Source: Roseitalea sp964606055
GTDB taxonomy: Bacteria; Pseudomonadota; Alphaproteobacteria; Rhizobiales; Rhizobiaceae
DNA length: 19,573 nucleotides
NCBI GenBank assembly: GCA_964606055.1
Contig: CAZSFA010000045.1
Coordinates: forward strand, 1-19,573
Reading direction: 5' to 3'
Shown: positions 6,905 to 14,394 of the stretch, in pieces
Layout of the letters: every line of letters begins with the position of its first letter
Numbering within the stretch: the stretch's first letter is position 1
Notes under the pieces: model-generated
Database searches by the model: none
Seen by the model: the letters and a program-made list of their open reading frames with translations, nothing else
Told to the model about the DNA's origin: nothing
Position numbers and translations under genes: made by a program

Positions 6905-9668
6905 CCTCGACCTCCTCTTGCACGGGCGCACTGAGCCGGGCCAGCGTCCCGCAAAGCTGATCCAGATCGACCGGCTTGGACAAAATGCTGGCCGCCTGGC
7001 CGTTCACCAATCGCGGATCGGTGAGCCGGCGGGCCAGCGCCGTGACGACAATCACGGGCAGGTCCGGCGCAATCTCGAGCACACGCGCGGTCAGCTCGCC
7101 ACCATTCATTTCCGGCATGTCATAATCGGTGATCAAGGCCGACCAACTCCCGGGGTCGTCGGAGACCGCCGCCAAGGCATCGCGCGGATCCTCGCAGGTT
7201 GCAACCTCGGCGCCGCTGGCCTCCAGAAAGGTGGAGATCACATGGGCGACGTCTGGGTCGTCATCGACGACGATGACGGTCCTTCCCGCAAGGTCGACAT
7301 CGGCGCTGTATGTCGGGTCATCGGTCCGCTGGCCCAGTGCGGCAAGCGGCCAGTAGATGGAAACCATCGCGCCCAGGCCCGGTGTCGAGGCGACGCCGAT
7401 CGCCCCGCCAACCGATTGTACCTGCATGGCCACGATCGCCAGGCCAAGGCCGGTGCCCATGCGCCCCTTGGTGGTGAAATAGGGTTTGAAGATGCTTGCG
7501 GCGGTCTCCGAATCCATGCCGGCGCCGGTATCGCAGACCGCAAGCCGCGCATAGCGACCGTTCTGATCGATCGTGCCGACCGCCACCGGCGGCACCTCGT
7601 GGCCCCGGATGCGCGACGCGCGCAACTCGATGTGACCGGGCCTGTTGCCGATCGCATCGCGCCCGTTCAGGCAGAGGTTGATCAACACCTGGCTGAGCGC
7701 GCCGGGATTGCCGCGCAGCGCGACACCGATCCGCGTCGTGAACACTTCAAAGCTGATATCGTCGGGAAGGCTCGGCCGAACCAGTTCGGGCAGGTCGGCA
7801 AGCACCGAACTGAGGTCGAAAATGCCCTCGGCCTCGGATCCCGCACCGATATCGAGCAGCCGGTTGACCAGCTTGGCCGACTGCGCGCCCGCCGATGTGA
7901 TGCGCGCCAGGTGCGGGCGGGCCGATTCGGGCAGATCGTCGGACATGCCGATCAGCGCGGCCGAGCCGTTGATCGCGGAAAGCAGGTTGTTGAAGTCGTG
8001 CGCGATGCCGGCGGTCAGCTGCGCAATGGCCTGCTGGCGCTGCAACCTGATCAGATCGCGCGTCAACTCCTCTTCGCGTGCTTCGGTGGCGAGACTATCG
8101 GTGATGTCGCGCAGGACGATTACCAACCCACCGTTCTCCAGCGGCGAACCCGTGATCTCATGGGTCATCTGGCCATCCTGGCCCTGGCGGGTCAGCCGGC
8201 ATTCAAAGGACTCGTTGAGAGGGGTCTGCTCGGCGCCGGGATATTGCAGATGCCATTTCTTGCCCAGGCCGTCGTCGTCCGCGCCAAAACCCAGAAGCGC
8301 GCCCGCCGCCGGATTGACATAGATGAGCTGGCCGACCTTGTCGGTCACGGCGATGCCGTCGGTGGCCGCCTCGATCGCTGCCAGCCGCTGGCCGAGCAGT
8401 TGCTGGGCCGACTTGCGCGCCGTCACGTCGGTTGCGGACACCACGAGACCGCCGTCATCGAGCCGCGCGGCCCGCATCAGGACACTGCAACCGTCCGGCA
8501 GGTCGATTTCCTGGCCGCCCGGTTGCGCCGAAAGCGCGCTCAGATCGGCATCGCGCAGCAGTTTGGTGATCCGGCCGGGCAAACCTTCGGCCCGGGCCAG
8601 GTAATCGTCCCAATTGGCCTTGAAGGCCGAACCGATGGCCCAGCCAATGCCGGGCGCCGGAAAAAGCTGATCCACCGCGCCATTGGCGAATGCAACACGT
8701 CCATCCGCCTCAAGGACGAGGAATGCGTCTTCGGTCGCTGCCAGTGCGCGCTCCATGCGCGCGGTCGCGCGATCGCGCTCCCGCGATGCGGCGACACGCT
8801 CTGTCACATCGGTTTGTGTGGCGACCAGATTGCGGATCGTGCCGGCGGCGTCCCGCACCGGAAAGAGCGTCAGCTCATTCCAGAACAGTTCGCCGGACTT
8901 GCGCCGGTTGCGCAGAAGGAACGTGCCGCTCGAACAACTGCGAACCGCCTCGCGCAATCGCTTGCGCTCCGGAGAGTCCTCGGCTTCGGCACTGAGAAAC
9001 CGGCAGTTCTTGCCAATGACCTCATCGGACCGATAGCCGGATATGCGCTCGAATGCTTCATTGACGTAGACAAGCGGTCGATTTCGGTCGGTTGCGTCCG
9101 ATATGGAAAACCCTGACGACGAGCCGGCTATGGTGGCCGCCAACAGGTTGTTTTCGGACGCGATCTTCTCGTTCTGCACGGCCTGCGCCGCAAAGCCCGC
9201 CAACCGTATCAGCAGGTTCAGGCTGTCCTTGCCGAAGGTCTCGTTCCTTCTGCGCAGCGAGATCAGCGCTTTGTCGTTTTGGACGGGCGCAACCAGCAGG
9301 CCACCGAAGGCGGAGAAGTCGATCGCGCCCTTCCAAGCGCCAAGAAGGCTCAGATCGGTCACATTTCGCGGTCGCCCGAACAGGTCGACCGGCGCAGTCA
9401 GTTCGGTGTTCACCAAAGCGTCCGCATCGCTTGCCGACACGGTCAGGGCGTCATCGCTGTCCGCATCGACCACCATGGAGATGGTGGCGCCGATCTTCTC
9501 CTTGAGTGAGGCGAAAATCGACGCCAGCGCGGCCGATGGGTTGGGCGCCTGGGAGTAGTCTTCCAGACACTCAAGCAGTGCCCGCGTTTCCTCAAGCGTC
9601 CTTGCTTCCCTATCGCGGAGGAACTGCAGTTCAAGCAGCGCCTCGCGCAACCGTTCATCCTTGGCCAT
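6882..9668 (-). CDS. Hybrid sensor histidine kinase with LOV-like PAS domain (PAS/LOV-PAS-PAS-HisKA-HATPase-REC)
   Basis: The 928-residue protein lacks membrane segments, so it is probably cytoplasmic. Order: N-terminal helix plus GAF-like region (1-170); LOV-like PAS (about 180-292); two more PAS domains (about 303-418 and 427-525); HisKA with phospho-accepting His557 (AGIAHDFNNLL); HATPase with the N-box near 660-672, DTGAGM at 713 and GTGLGL at 738-743; and a C-terminal receiver with Asp802-804, Asp848 and Lys898. The LOV-like domain has GKNCRFLS with Cys222, plus Asn254, Asn264 and Gln285. Their spacing equals that of the flavin-contacting residues Cys450, Asn482, Asn492 and Gln513 of oat phototropin LOV2, but Ser226 replaces the usual Gln. 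The gene lies 19 bases after the FIST gene and overlaps the regulator, which suggests one operon. Blue-light sensing is likely but untested; the kinase may also respond to its FIST partner. Confidence 0.93.
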   Translation of the reverse strand: MAKDERLREALLELQFLRDREARTLEETRALLECLEDYSQAPNPSAALASIFASLKEKIGATISMVVDADSDDALTVSASDADALVNTELTAPVDLFGRPRNVTDLSLLGAWKGAIDFSAFGGLLVAPVQNDKALISLRRRNETFGKDSLNLLIRLAGFAAQAVQNEKIASENNLLAATIAGSSSGFSISDATDRNRPLVYVNEAFERISGYRSDEVIGKNCRFLSAEAEDSPERKRLREAVRSCSSGTFLLRNRRKSGELFWNELTLFPVRDAAGTIRNLVATQTDVTERVAASRERDRATARMERALAATEDAFLVLEADGRVAFANGAVDQLFPAPGIGWAIGSAFKANWDDYLARAEGLPGRITKLLRDADLSALSAQPGGQEIDLPDGCSVLMRAARLDDGGLVVSATDVTARKSAQQLLGQRLAAIEAATDGIAVTDKVGQLIYVNPAAGALLGFGADDDGLGKKWHLQYPGAEQTPLNESFECRLTRQGQDGQMTHEITGSPLENGGLVIVLRDITDSLATEAREEELTRDLIRLQRQQAIAQLTAGIAHDFNNLLSAINGSAALIGMSDDLPESARPHLARITSAGAQSAKLVNRLLDIGAGSEAEGIFDLSSVLADLPELVRPSLPDDISFEVFTTRIGVALRGNPGALSQVLINLCLNGRDAIGNRPGHIELRASRIRGHEVPPVAVGTIDQNGRYARLAVCDTGAGMDSETAASIFKPYFTTKGRMGTGLGLAIVAMQVQSVGGAIGVASTPGLGAMVSIYWPLAALGQRTDDPTYSADVDLAGRTVIVVDDDPDVAHVISTFLEASGAEVATCEDPRDALAAVSDDPGSWSALITDYDMPEMNGGELTARVLEIAPDLPVIVVTALARRLTDPRLVNGQAASILSKPVDLDQLCGTLARLSAPVQEEVEDATAAGR
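6911..6917 (-). promoter_or_regulatory. Strong Shine-Dalgarno site for the response regulator, inside the kinase gene
   Basis: On the minus strand GAGGAGG lies six bases before the ATG at 6904. It sits inside the last codons of the kinase, encoding part of the acidic tail QEEVED, and selects the internal start over the longer open frame. Confidence 0.75.
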
Positions 9669-9687
9669 GAAGCGGTCTCGGTTGAGC

Positions 9688-10833
9688 CTATTCGAAGACT
9701 ATGCAGGAAATCATCAAATTTCCATGCCGATTTCCCGCGCGCAGCATCGGGCCCTGTTCTCCAAAAGTAAAGGCGCCAACGAACGGCGCTCCGTCGAGTG
9801 CTTCGTTAACACCGGACACCACATCGGACAGGTGATCGCGAACGGTCAACATGCAGCCGCCACAGTAGATCATCAGGGCGCCGGAAATCGGCTTGTCCTG
9901 CATATGGCCGGTTTCCCGGGCAAGGCCGGCGACGCGACCGGCGCGCGATGTCAGGCTTTGGACGGTGCCCGTCATCGATGTGAGCGTTTCGCCTTCCTTG
10001 ACCGTGGCGAACAGGTCGAGTTCGCCGGAACGGTGCGCAATCGCCGGGTGCGCCAGAAGGTAGAACGGCACCTCGCCAAGCTGGCTGACTTCACGGCCGA
10101 GCGGCCAGAGCGTGCTGGCCGAAAGGATCGTCTGGCCACCGTCCTTGGTGGGGTCGATCGACACCGCGCCGCCGGTCCATTCGCCGAAGACCTCAAGCGC
10201 GGGGCGACCGTCGATTTCATGGACCGTGCGCCCGTTCGCACGCGTCACGACGCCCGCATTGGCCGATGGCGAGTATCCGTTCTGATAGGCGAACGAAACA
10301 CGCGTCGACGGGAACAGGACCGACACGACGACGCCGGCGGAGCATTTCGACTGGCTGTCGAACACGAACCAGTTGCCCGACACATCGTTGTCGGCCGCGC
10401 TGCCGCCGATGATCGGAACGTCCGGACCGACGACATCCTGAATGCCGGCCAGAACCTCCTCTTCCGTCCCCGGCGTCGCGGCCACCCAGATCAGTTCGGG
10501 GCGTTCCCCGATCCGGTCCGCATCGGCCAGCGCATCGACCGTTGCCGCGCGCGCGGCGGAGCGCGGGTCCGCATCGAACGGCGCGATCGCCGTGCCATAG
10601 GCGCCATCGGGATCCTTGATGGCGAACGCCACCACCCCGTCTTCAGCGCCGGCGTTTGTCATCGCGCCAAGGCACGTGGTCGCGCCATGCAGCGTGGGGG
10701 TAGCGTTGGAGTCCTGCAACGGTTCGGGCGATGCAAGGCAGTTGCCGTGCACCGAGACAAAATCATAAGGCCCCTGCGCCAGTTGTTCGGCCAGTGACTG
10801 CGGCGTCGCAGCACCAAAAACGTCAATCTTCAT
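9688..10833 (-). CDS. FIST-domain (FIST_N/FIST_C) sensory protein, NosP-like
   Basis: The 381-residue soluble protein contains both halves of the FIST sensory module. FIST_N includes HGATTCLGAMTNAG (about residues 49-62) and PIIGGSAADND. FIST_C includes YQNGYSPSANAGVVTRANGR, then VHEIDGRPALEVFGEW and, near the end, MIYCGGCMLTVRDHL and PFVGAFTFGEQGP. FIST proteins are ligand sensors encoded beside signalling genes. The NosP subgroup binds heme and nitric oxide and controls a partner histidine kinase, often encoded next door as here. I cannot identify the heme ligand by eye, so NO sensing is a family-based suggestion. The start at ATG 10833 has GGAGG five bases upstream; the in-frame TTG at 10845 would overlap that site. 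It is the first gene of the FIST-kinase-regulator operon and is divergent from the type I secretion genes. Confidence 0.88.
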   Translation of the reverse strand: MKIDVFGAATPQSLAEQLAQGPYDFVSVHGNCLASPEPLQDSNATPTLHGATTCLGAMTNAGAEDGVVAFAIKDPDGAYGTAIAPFDADPRSAARAATVDALADADRIGERPELIWVAATPGTEEEVLAGIQDVVGPDVPIIGGSAADNDVSGNWFVFDSQSKCSAGVVVSVLFPSTRVSFAYQNGYSPSANAGVVTRANGRTVHEIDGRPALEVFGEWTGGAVSIDPTKDGGQTILSASTLWPLGREVSQLGEVPFYLLAHPAIAHRSGELDLFATVKEGETLTSMTGTVQSLTSRAGRVAGLARETGHMQDKPISGALMIYCGGCMLTVRDHLSDVVSGVNEALDGAPFVGAFTFGEQGPMLRAGNRHGNLMISCIVFE

Positions 10834-11020
10834 GTCCGCCTCCAATACGATGTCCGCCCCGGTCCTAGCCGCTTTCGCCGCACGGTCCTCGGGTCATCGG
10901 CATAGCCTTGTATGCGAAAGGATAGCATCGAACGGTTTACGACTTGCCTTTGCCGCCAATGCCGTCAAATGCGGGACACGACGCGGCGGCACGAGCCGGC
11001 GCTTTTGACCAAACCGATTA
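10834..11020. promoter_or_regulatory. Divergent intergenic region between the FIST operon and the type I secretion operon
   Basis: This 187-base gap must hold the promoters of both divergent operons, unless the secretion gene starts later (at 11105). TTGACC at 11005-11010 on plus and TTGACG near 10962-10967 on minus resemble -35 boxes, but neither has a convincing -10 box at 16-18 bases. No EcfG-type general stress promoter (GGAAC-N16/17-CGTT) was found by eye. No small gene is evident. Confidence 0.4.
10839..10843 (-). promoter_or_regulatory. Shine-Dalgarno site fixing the FIST protein start
   Basis: GGAGG on the minus strand lies five bases before the ATG at 10833 and rules out the upstream TTG at 10845, which overlaps it. 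Confidence 0.7.
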
Positions 11021-12946
11021 ATGCGGGCGCAACCCACGGTGGATAGCGTGCCGCATACAACCAGAACCGCGGCCGGAGTGCCGCAACGACCGGGACATCA
11101 CGCCATGGCACCGCATACCGGTATGAGGGGATTGAAGCGTCCGTTGATCGAGATCGGTTTCTTCTCGTTGGTCATCAATGCGCTGATGCTGGTTATCCCG
11201 CTCTATATGCTTCAGGTCTACGACCGCGTGTTGCCGTCCGCGAGCCGCGACACGCTGACCTTCCTGTCGATCATGGCCGTGCTTGCCCTGGCATTGCTTG
11301 CCGGGCTTGAAATCGTGCGGAGCATCTATGCCTCCCGTGTCGCGGCGCGTCTTGACGTCGCAAACGCCGGCAACGCCATGCGCGCTGCCATGCAGTCCGA
11401 CCGCGCACCGCTCGGCGATGTCCAGTCGATGCGCGATCTGGCCATGGTACGCGGGTTCCTGGGATCGCGCACCGTGTTCGCGCTGTTCGACCTGCCCTTT
11501 GCCCCGCTGTTCATCGTGCTGTTGTGGTTCATCCACCCGGTCCTGTTCTGGCTGACGGCGGGCGGCGCGGTCGTGCTGACCGTTCTGGCGATCGCCAATC
11601 AGTGGGTGACCGCACGCCGCGCGGGGCAGGGTGCCGACAGCGGGATAGCGGCGATGATGACGGCCCAGTCGTTCGTGCGCAACGCCGAAGCGCTGCGCGC
11701 GATGGGCATGACGGGCCATGCGGTCGCGGCCTTCGGCGAGCAGCACGCGCGCTCACTCAATGACGGCGATACCGTGGCCGGCACCAACGCGGTGTTCGCG
11801 GGTCTGTCGCGCTTCTTGCGCTTGACCTTGCAAATCGCGGTGCTTGGTGTCGGCGCGTTGCTGGTGCTGAGCGATGGCATGACACCGGGCATGATCTTTG
11901 CCGCGTCGATCATATCCGGCCGTGGCCTGCAGCCGATCGATCAGGTGATCGGTGGCTGGCGCCAGTTCGTCGATGTCCATGCCGCCTGGCGGCGCTTCGG
12001 AAAGGCCATGCCGGCTCAGGACATGGGCAAGCAGCGCACCGACCTGCCCAATCCCAAGGGAACCTTGCGTGTTGAAAACGCGACCTATGCTGTGAGCGGC
12101 CCCGATGGCCAGCCTCGGCCGGTGCTCAGCCGGATCGATTTCGAAGTGCCCGCGGGCACGATCGTCGGCGTGATCGGGCCGAGCGGTGCCGGCAAGTCGA
12201 CCCTTGCGCGCCTTGCGGTCGGCGCGATCGCGCCGAAACTCGGCCGGGTGCGGATCGACGGCGCCGACATTGCCCATTGGCCGTCCGACAGTCTTGGCAA
12301 GCACATCGGCTATCTGCCGCAGGATGTCGATCTGCTGCCCGGAACGATCGCCCAGAACATTGCGCGGTTCAGCCCCGGCGCGGACGATGCCGCGATCATC
12401 GAGGCCGCCCAGCGCGCCCAGGTCCACGATCTCATCCAGTCCATGCCCGAAGGCTACGACACTGTCATCGGGCCGCAGGGCCTGACGCTTTCGGGCGGCC
12501 AGCGGCAACGCATCGGCTTGGCACGCGCCTTCTTCGGCAGTCCGTGCCTGCTTGTTCTGGACGAGCCCAACGCCAATCTGGACGGGGACGGCGAGGCCGC
12601 GCTCGAACGCGCCATCGACGCGGCCCGCCAGGCCGGTGCCACCGTCCTTATCGTCACACAGCGCAAGTCCATCGCGGCCAAGGTCGATCGCCTATTGGTG
12701 GTCAAGAACGGTCGCATCGACGACTACGGCCCGACAGCCGAGGTGATGGAGCGGCAGCATCAGGCGGCTTCGGGCAGCGCGCAGACAAGGAGCGCGCAAG
12801 CCGCCCGGCAGCCAAGCAGCGATACCGCAGCAGCGGCGGGCCGGCGCACACCGAACACACCGGGCAATGCTGCCGCAATGGCCGCAGCCGCGCCGGCGCG
12901 CGGTCATGCCAACAGGGAGCCGGCGGTCGCCGCCGAGATTCAGTGA
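11021..12946 (+). CDS. Type I secretion system ABC transporter (PrtD-like permease/ATPase)
   Basis: The 641-residue inner-membrane exporter fuses a transmembrane domain (about 41-330) to an ATPase domain. It has no N-terminal C39 peptidase domain, which is typical of exporters of RTX proteases and adhesins. The N-terminus has the family signature SLVINALMLVIPLYMLQVYDRVLPS. ATPase motifs are Walker A GPSGAGKST (386-394), Q-loop Gln434, signature LSGGQ (490-494) and Walker B LLVLDEP (510-516) followed by NANLD. The H-loop position reads VTQRKS, so the usual switch histidine is replaced by Gln547. The last 60 or so residues are an alanine-rich, probably disordered tail. No clear ribosome site precedes ATG 11021; the true start may be 11105 or 11123, nearer the conserved region. 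The stop overlaps the HlyD start. The RTX protein at 3661 is the obvious candidate substrate. Confidence 0.92.
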   Translation: MRAQPTVDSVPHTTRTAAGVPQRPGHHAMAPHTGMRGLKRPLIEIGFFSLVINALMLVIPLYMLQVYDRVLPSASRDTLTFLSIMAVLALALLAGLEIVRSIYASRVAARLDVANAGNAMRAAMQSDRAPLGDVQSMRDLAMVRGFLGSRTVFALFDLPFAPLFIVLLWFIHPVLFWLTAGGAVVLTVLAIANQWVTARRAGQGADSGIAAMMTAQSFVRNAEALRAMGMTGHAVAAFGEQHARSLNDGDTVAGTNAVFAGLSRFLRLTLQIAVLGVGALLVLSDGMTPGMIFAASIISGRGLQPIDQVIGGWRQFVDVHAAWRRFGKAMPAQDMGKQRTDLPNPKGTLRVENATYAVSGPDGQPRPVLSRIDFEVPAGTIVGVIGPSGAGKSTLARLAVGAIAPKLGRVRIDGADIAHWPSDSLGKHIGYLPQDVDLLPGTIAQNIARFSPGADDAAIIEAAQRAQVHDLIQSMPEGYDTVIGPQGLTLSGGQRQRIGLARAFFGSPCLLVLDEPNANLDGDGEAALERAIDAARQAGATVLIVTQRKSIAAKVDRLLVVKNGRIDDYGPTAEVMERQHQAASGSAQTRSAQAARQPSSDTAAAAGRRTPNTPGNAAAMAAAAPARGHANREPAVAAEIQ

Positions 12947-14274
12947 TGGTTGAACCTGACAAGGAACCTCAGGACTGGACGGCCCGCGTTCGCACCGGCG
13001 CCACCGGCGCCGTCGTAGCGGGGTACGCACTCATCGCGCTGTTTCTGGGCGGTTTCGGCGTGTGGGCGGCCACCGCGCCGCTTGCCGGTGCTGCCATCGT
13101 CCCCGGTGTGGTTGCGGCATCGGGCAGCAACAAGAAGGTCCAGCACCTCGAAGGCGGCATCATCAGCGCCGTGCATGTGGCCGAGGGCGAGCGCGTGCGC
13201 GCCGGCGCGGCGCTCTTCACCATGGACGGCACGGCCGTTCAGGCCGAGATGAACACCTACATCAAGCAGTTGGTGGGTCTTCTGAGCCGCCGAGCACGGC
13301 TTGCGGCGCAGCGTGACGAGGCCGAAACGCTGGTCTTCGGTGATGATCTGATCGCGCTGGCAGGCAAACACGGTCTGGAGCATCTGCTCGCCGAACAGGT
13401 CCATGAGTTCACGGCAAGGCTGTCGCGTTACCGGTCAGAGGAAGTGATCCTGCGCCAGCGCGCGGCGGCGGCGCGCCAGGCCATCGACGGATTTGAAAGC
13501 CAGCGCATCGCGCTGGCCGAGCAAAGCGCGCTGATCGCCGATGAGGCCGAGCGCAAGCTGATCCTGCTCGATCAGGGTTTGACCAATCGCAGCGAATACA
13601 CGGCGCTCTTGCGCTCCCAGGCCAACCTGGTCGGGCAGATGGGATCGCTTGCATCCGAAACCGAACAGGCCCGGGCACGCATCGTCGAAGCCGAGGAGCA
13701 GCTTGTGCGCGCCGACATCGAGCGCGTCGAACAGGCACTGGCCCAGTTGAGCGAACTGAGCGCTGCGGTCGGCCGTGTCGAGGAACAGATCGCGGCCGCG
13801 CGCTATGTGCTCGACCGGCTCGTGGTGACCGCCCCGGTTGATGGCCTTGTCGTGCGGACGCCCTTCAACACGCCAGGGAGCGTTGTCGGGCCGGGCGCCG
13901 TGCTCGCCGAACTGTTGCCCACCGGTTCCGAACTGATCATCGAGGCAAGGCTCGAGCCGACCGACATCGACATCGTCCGTCGCGGTCAGGATGCGCAGTT
14001 GCGGCTCGTCGCGCTCAACGCACGCACCACGCCCGAGGTGGAGGCAACCGTCGCGTTCGTCTCGCCCGATCGGCTCCGCGACGAGCGGACCGGACAGGAC
14101 TACTTCGTTGCCCGCCTGACGATCACCGACGATCTGCCGCCGGAGATCGATCCCGGCGAGATCTACCCGGGCATGCCCGCCGAAGCGCTCATCTCGACCG
14201 GCGAGCGCACGTTCCTGCAGTACCTGTCCAGGCCAATCATGGATTCGCTGCACCGCGCGTTTCGCGAGGAGTAG
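12946..14274 (+). CDS. HlyD-family type I secretion membrane fusion protein (PrtE-like)
   Basis: The 442-residue adaptor has the family's usual length. It has a short cytoplasmic N-terminus and one membrane segment (about residues 21-43). A lipoyl/barrel-sandwich half follows with VAASGSNKKVQHLEGGIISAVHVAEGERV, the classic HlyD motif. A long helical hairpin occupies about 100-285. The second half-motif (VTAPVDGLVVRTPFNTPGSVVGPG) is followed by the C-terminal beta domain containing the type I HlyD ending (YPGMPAEALISTGERTFLQYLSRP). It bridges the ABC transporter to an outer-membrane TolC-like channel, which is not encoded in this window. Its ATG shares one base with the transporter's TGA (TGATG at 12944-12948), so the pair is translationally coupled. 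Confidence 0.94.
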   Translation: MVEPDKEPQDWTARVRTGATGAVVAGYALIALFLGGFGVWAATAPLAGAAIVPGVVAASGSNKKVQHLEGGIISAVHVAEGERVRAGAALFTMDGTAVQAEMNTYIKQLVGLLSRRARLAAQRDEAETLVFGDDLIALAGKHGLEHLLAEQVHEFTARLSRYRSEEVILRQRAAAARQAIDGFESQRIALAEQSALIADEAERKLILLDQGLTNRSEYTALLRSQANLVGQMGSLASETEQARARIVEAEEQLVRADIERVEQALAQLSELSAAVGRVEEQIAAARYVLDRLVVTAPVDGLVVRTPFNTPGSVVGPGAVLAELLPTGSELIIEARLEPTDIDIVRRGQDAQLRLVALNARTTPEVEATVAFVSPDRLRDERTGQDYFVARLTITDDLPPEIDPGEIYPGMPAEALISTGERTFLQYLSRPIMDSLHRAFREE

Positions 14275-14335
14275 GCGCGACGACCCTGCTGCGGGCCACC
14301 ATCGGTGTTGTGGGCTCGGTCGGAGGAGCCGGCCC

Positions 14336-14366
14336 TTGACCTTCCAGTGACAGGAAGGTGCAACTG
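14336..14366 (+). promoter_or_regulatory. CueR-type promoter/operator of the copper ATPase gene
   Basis: The -35 box TTGACC (14336-14341) and a -10-like CAACTG (14361-14366) are 19 bases apart, the over-long spacing expected for MerR-family activated promoters. Between them is the inverted repeat ACCTTCC (14339-14345), seven bases, GGAAGGT (14353-14359). This closely resembles the E. coli copA operator bound by CueR. With cueR encoded downstream it is the expected copper-responsive switch. Transcription should begin around 14373. Confidence 0.9.
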
Positions 14367-14394
14367 TGTCATCGCGCGCAGTGAACCCGGCGCG

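Noticed and set aside
6918..9116. Long plus-strand reading frame (732 codons) opposite the histidine kinase
   Set aside because: It is antisense to an intact kinase with all catalytic motifs and shows no recognisable domain.
11005..11027. TTGACC as a -35 box for the secretion operon
   Set aside because: No acceptable -10 box occurs at 16-18 bases, and the spacing would overlap the proposed ATG at 11021.
14305..14394. Upstream start for copA at 14305
   Set aside because: It lies upstream of the CueR promoter's expected start site, so it would not be on the regulated transcript.
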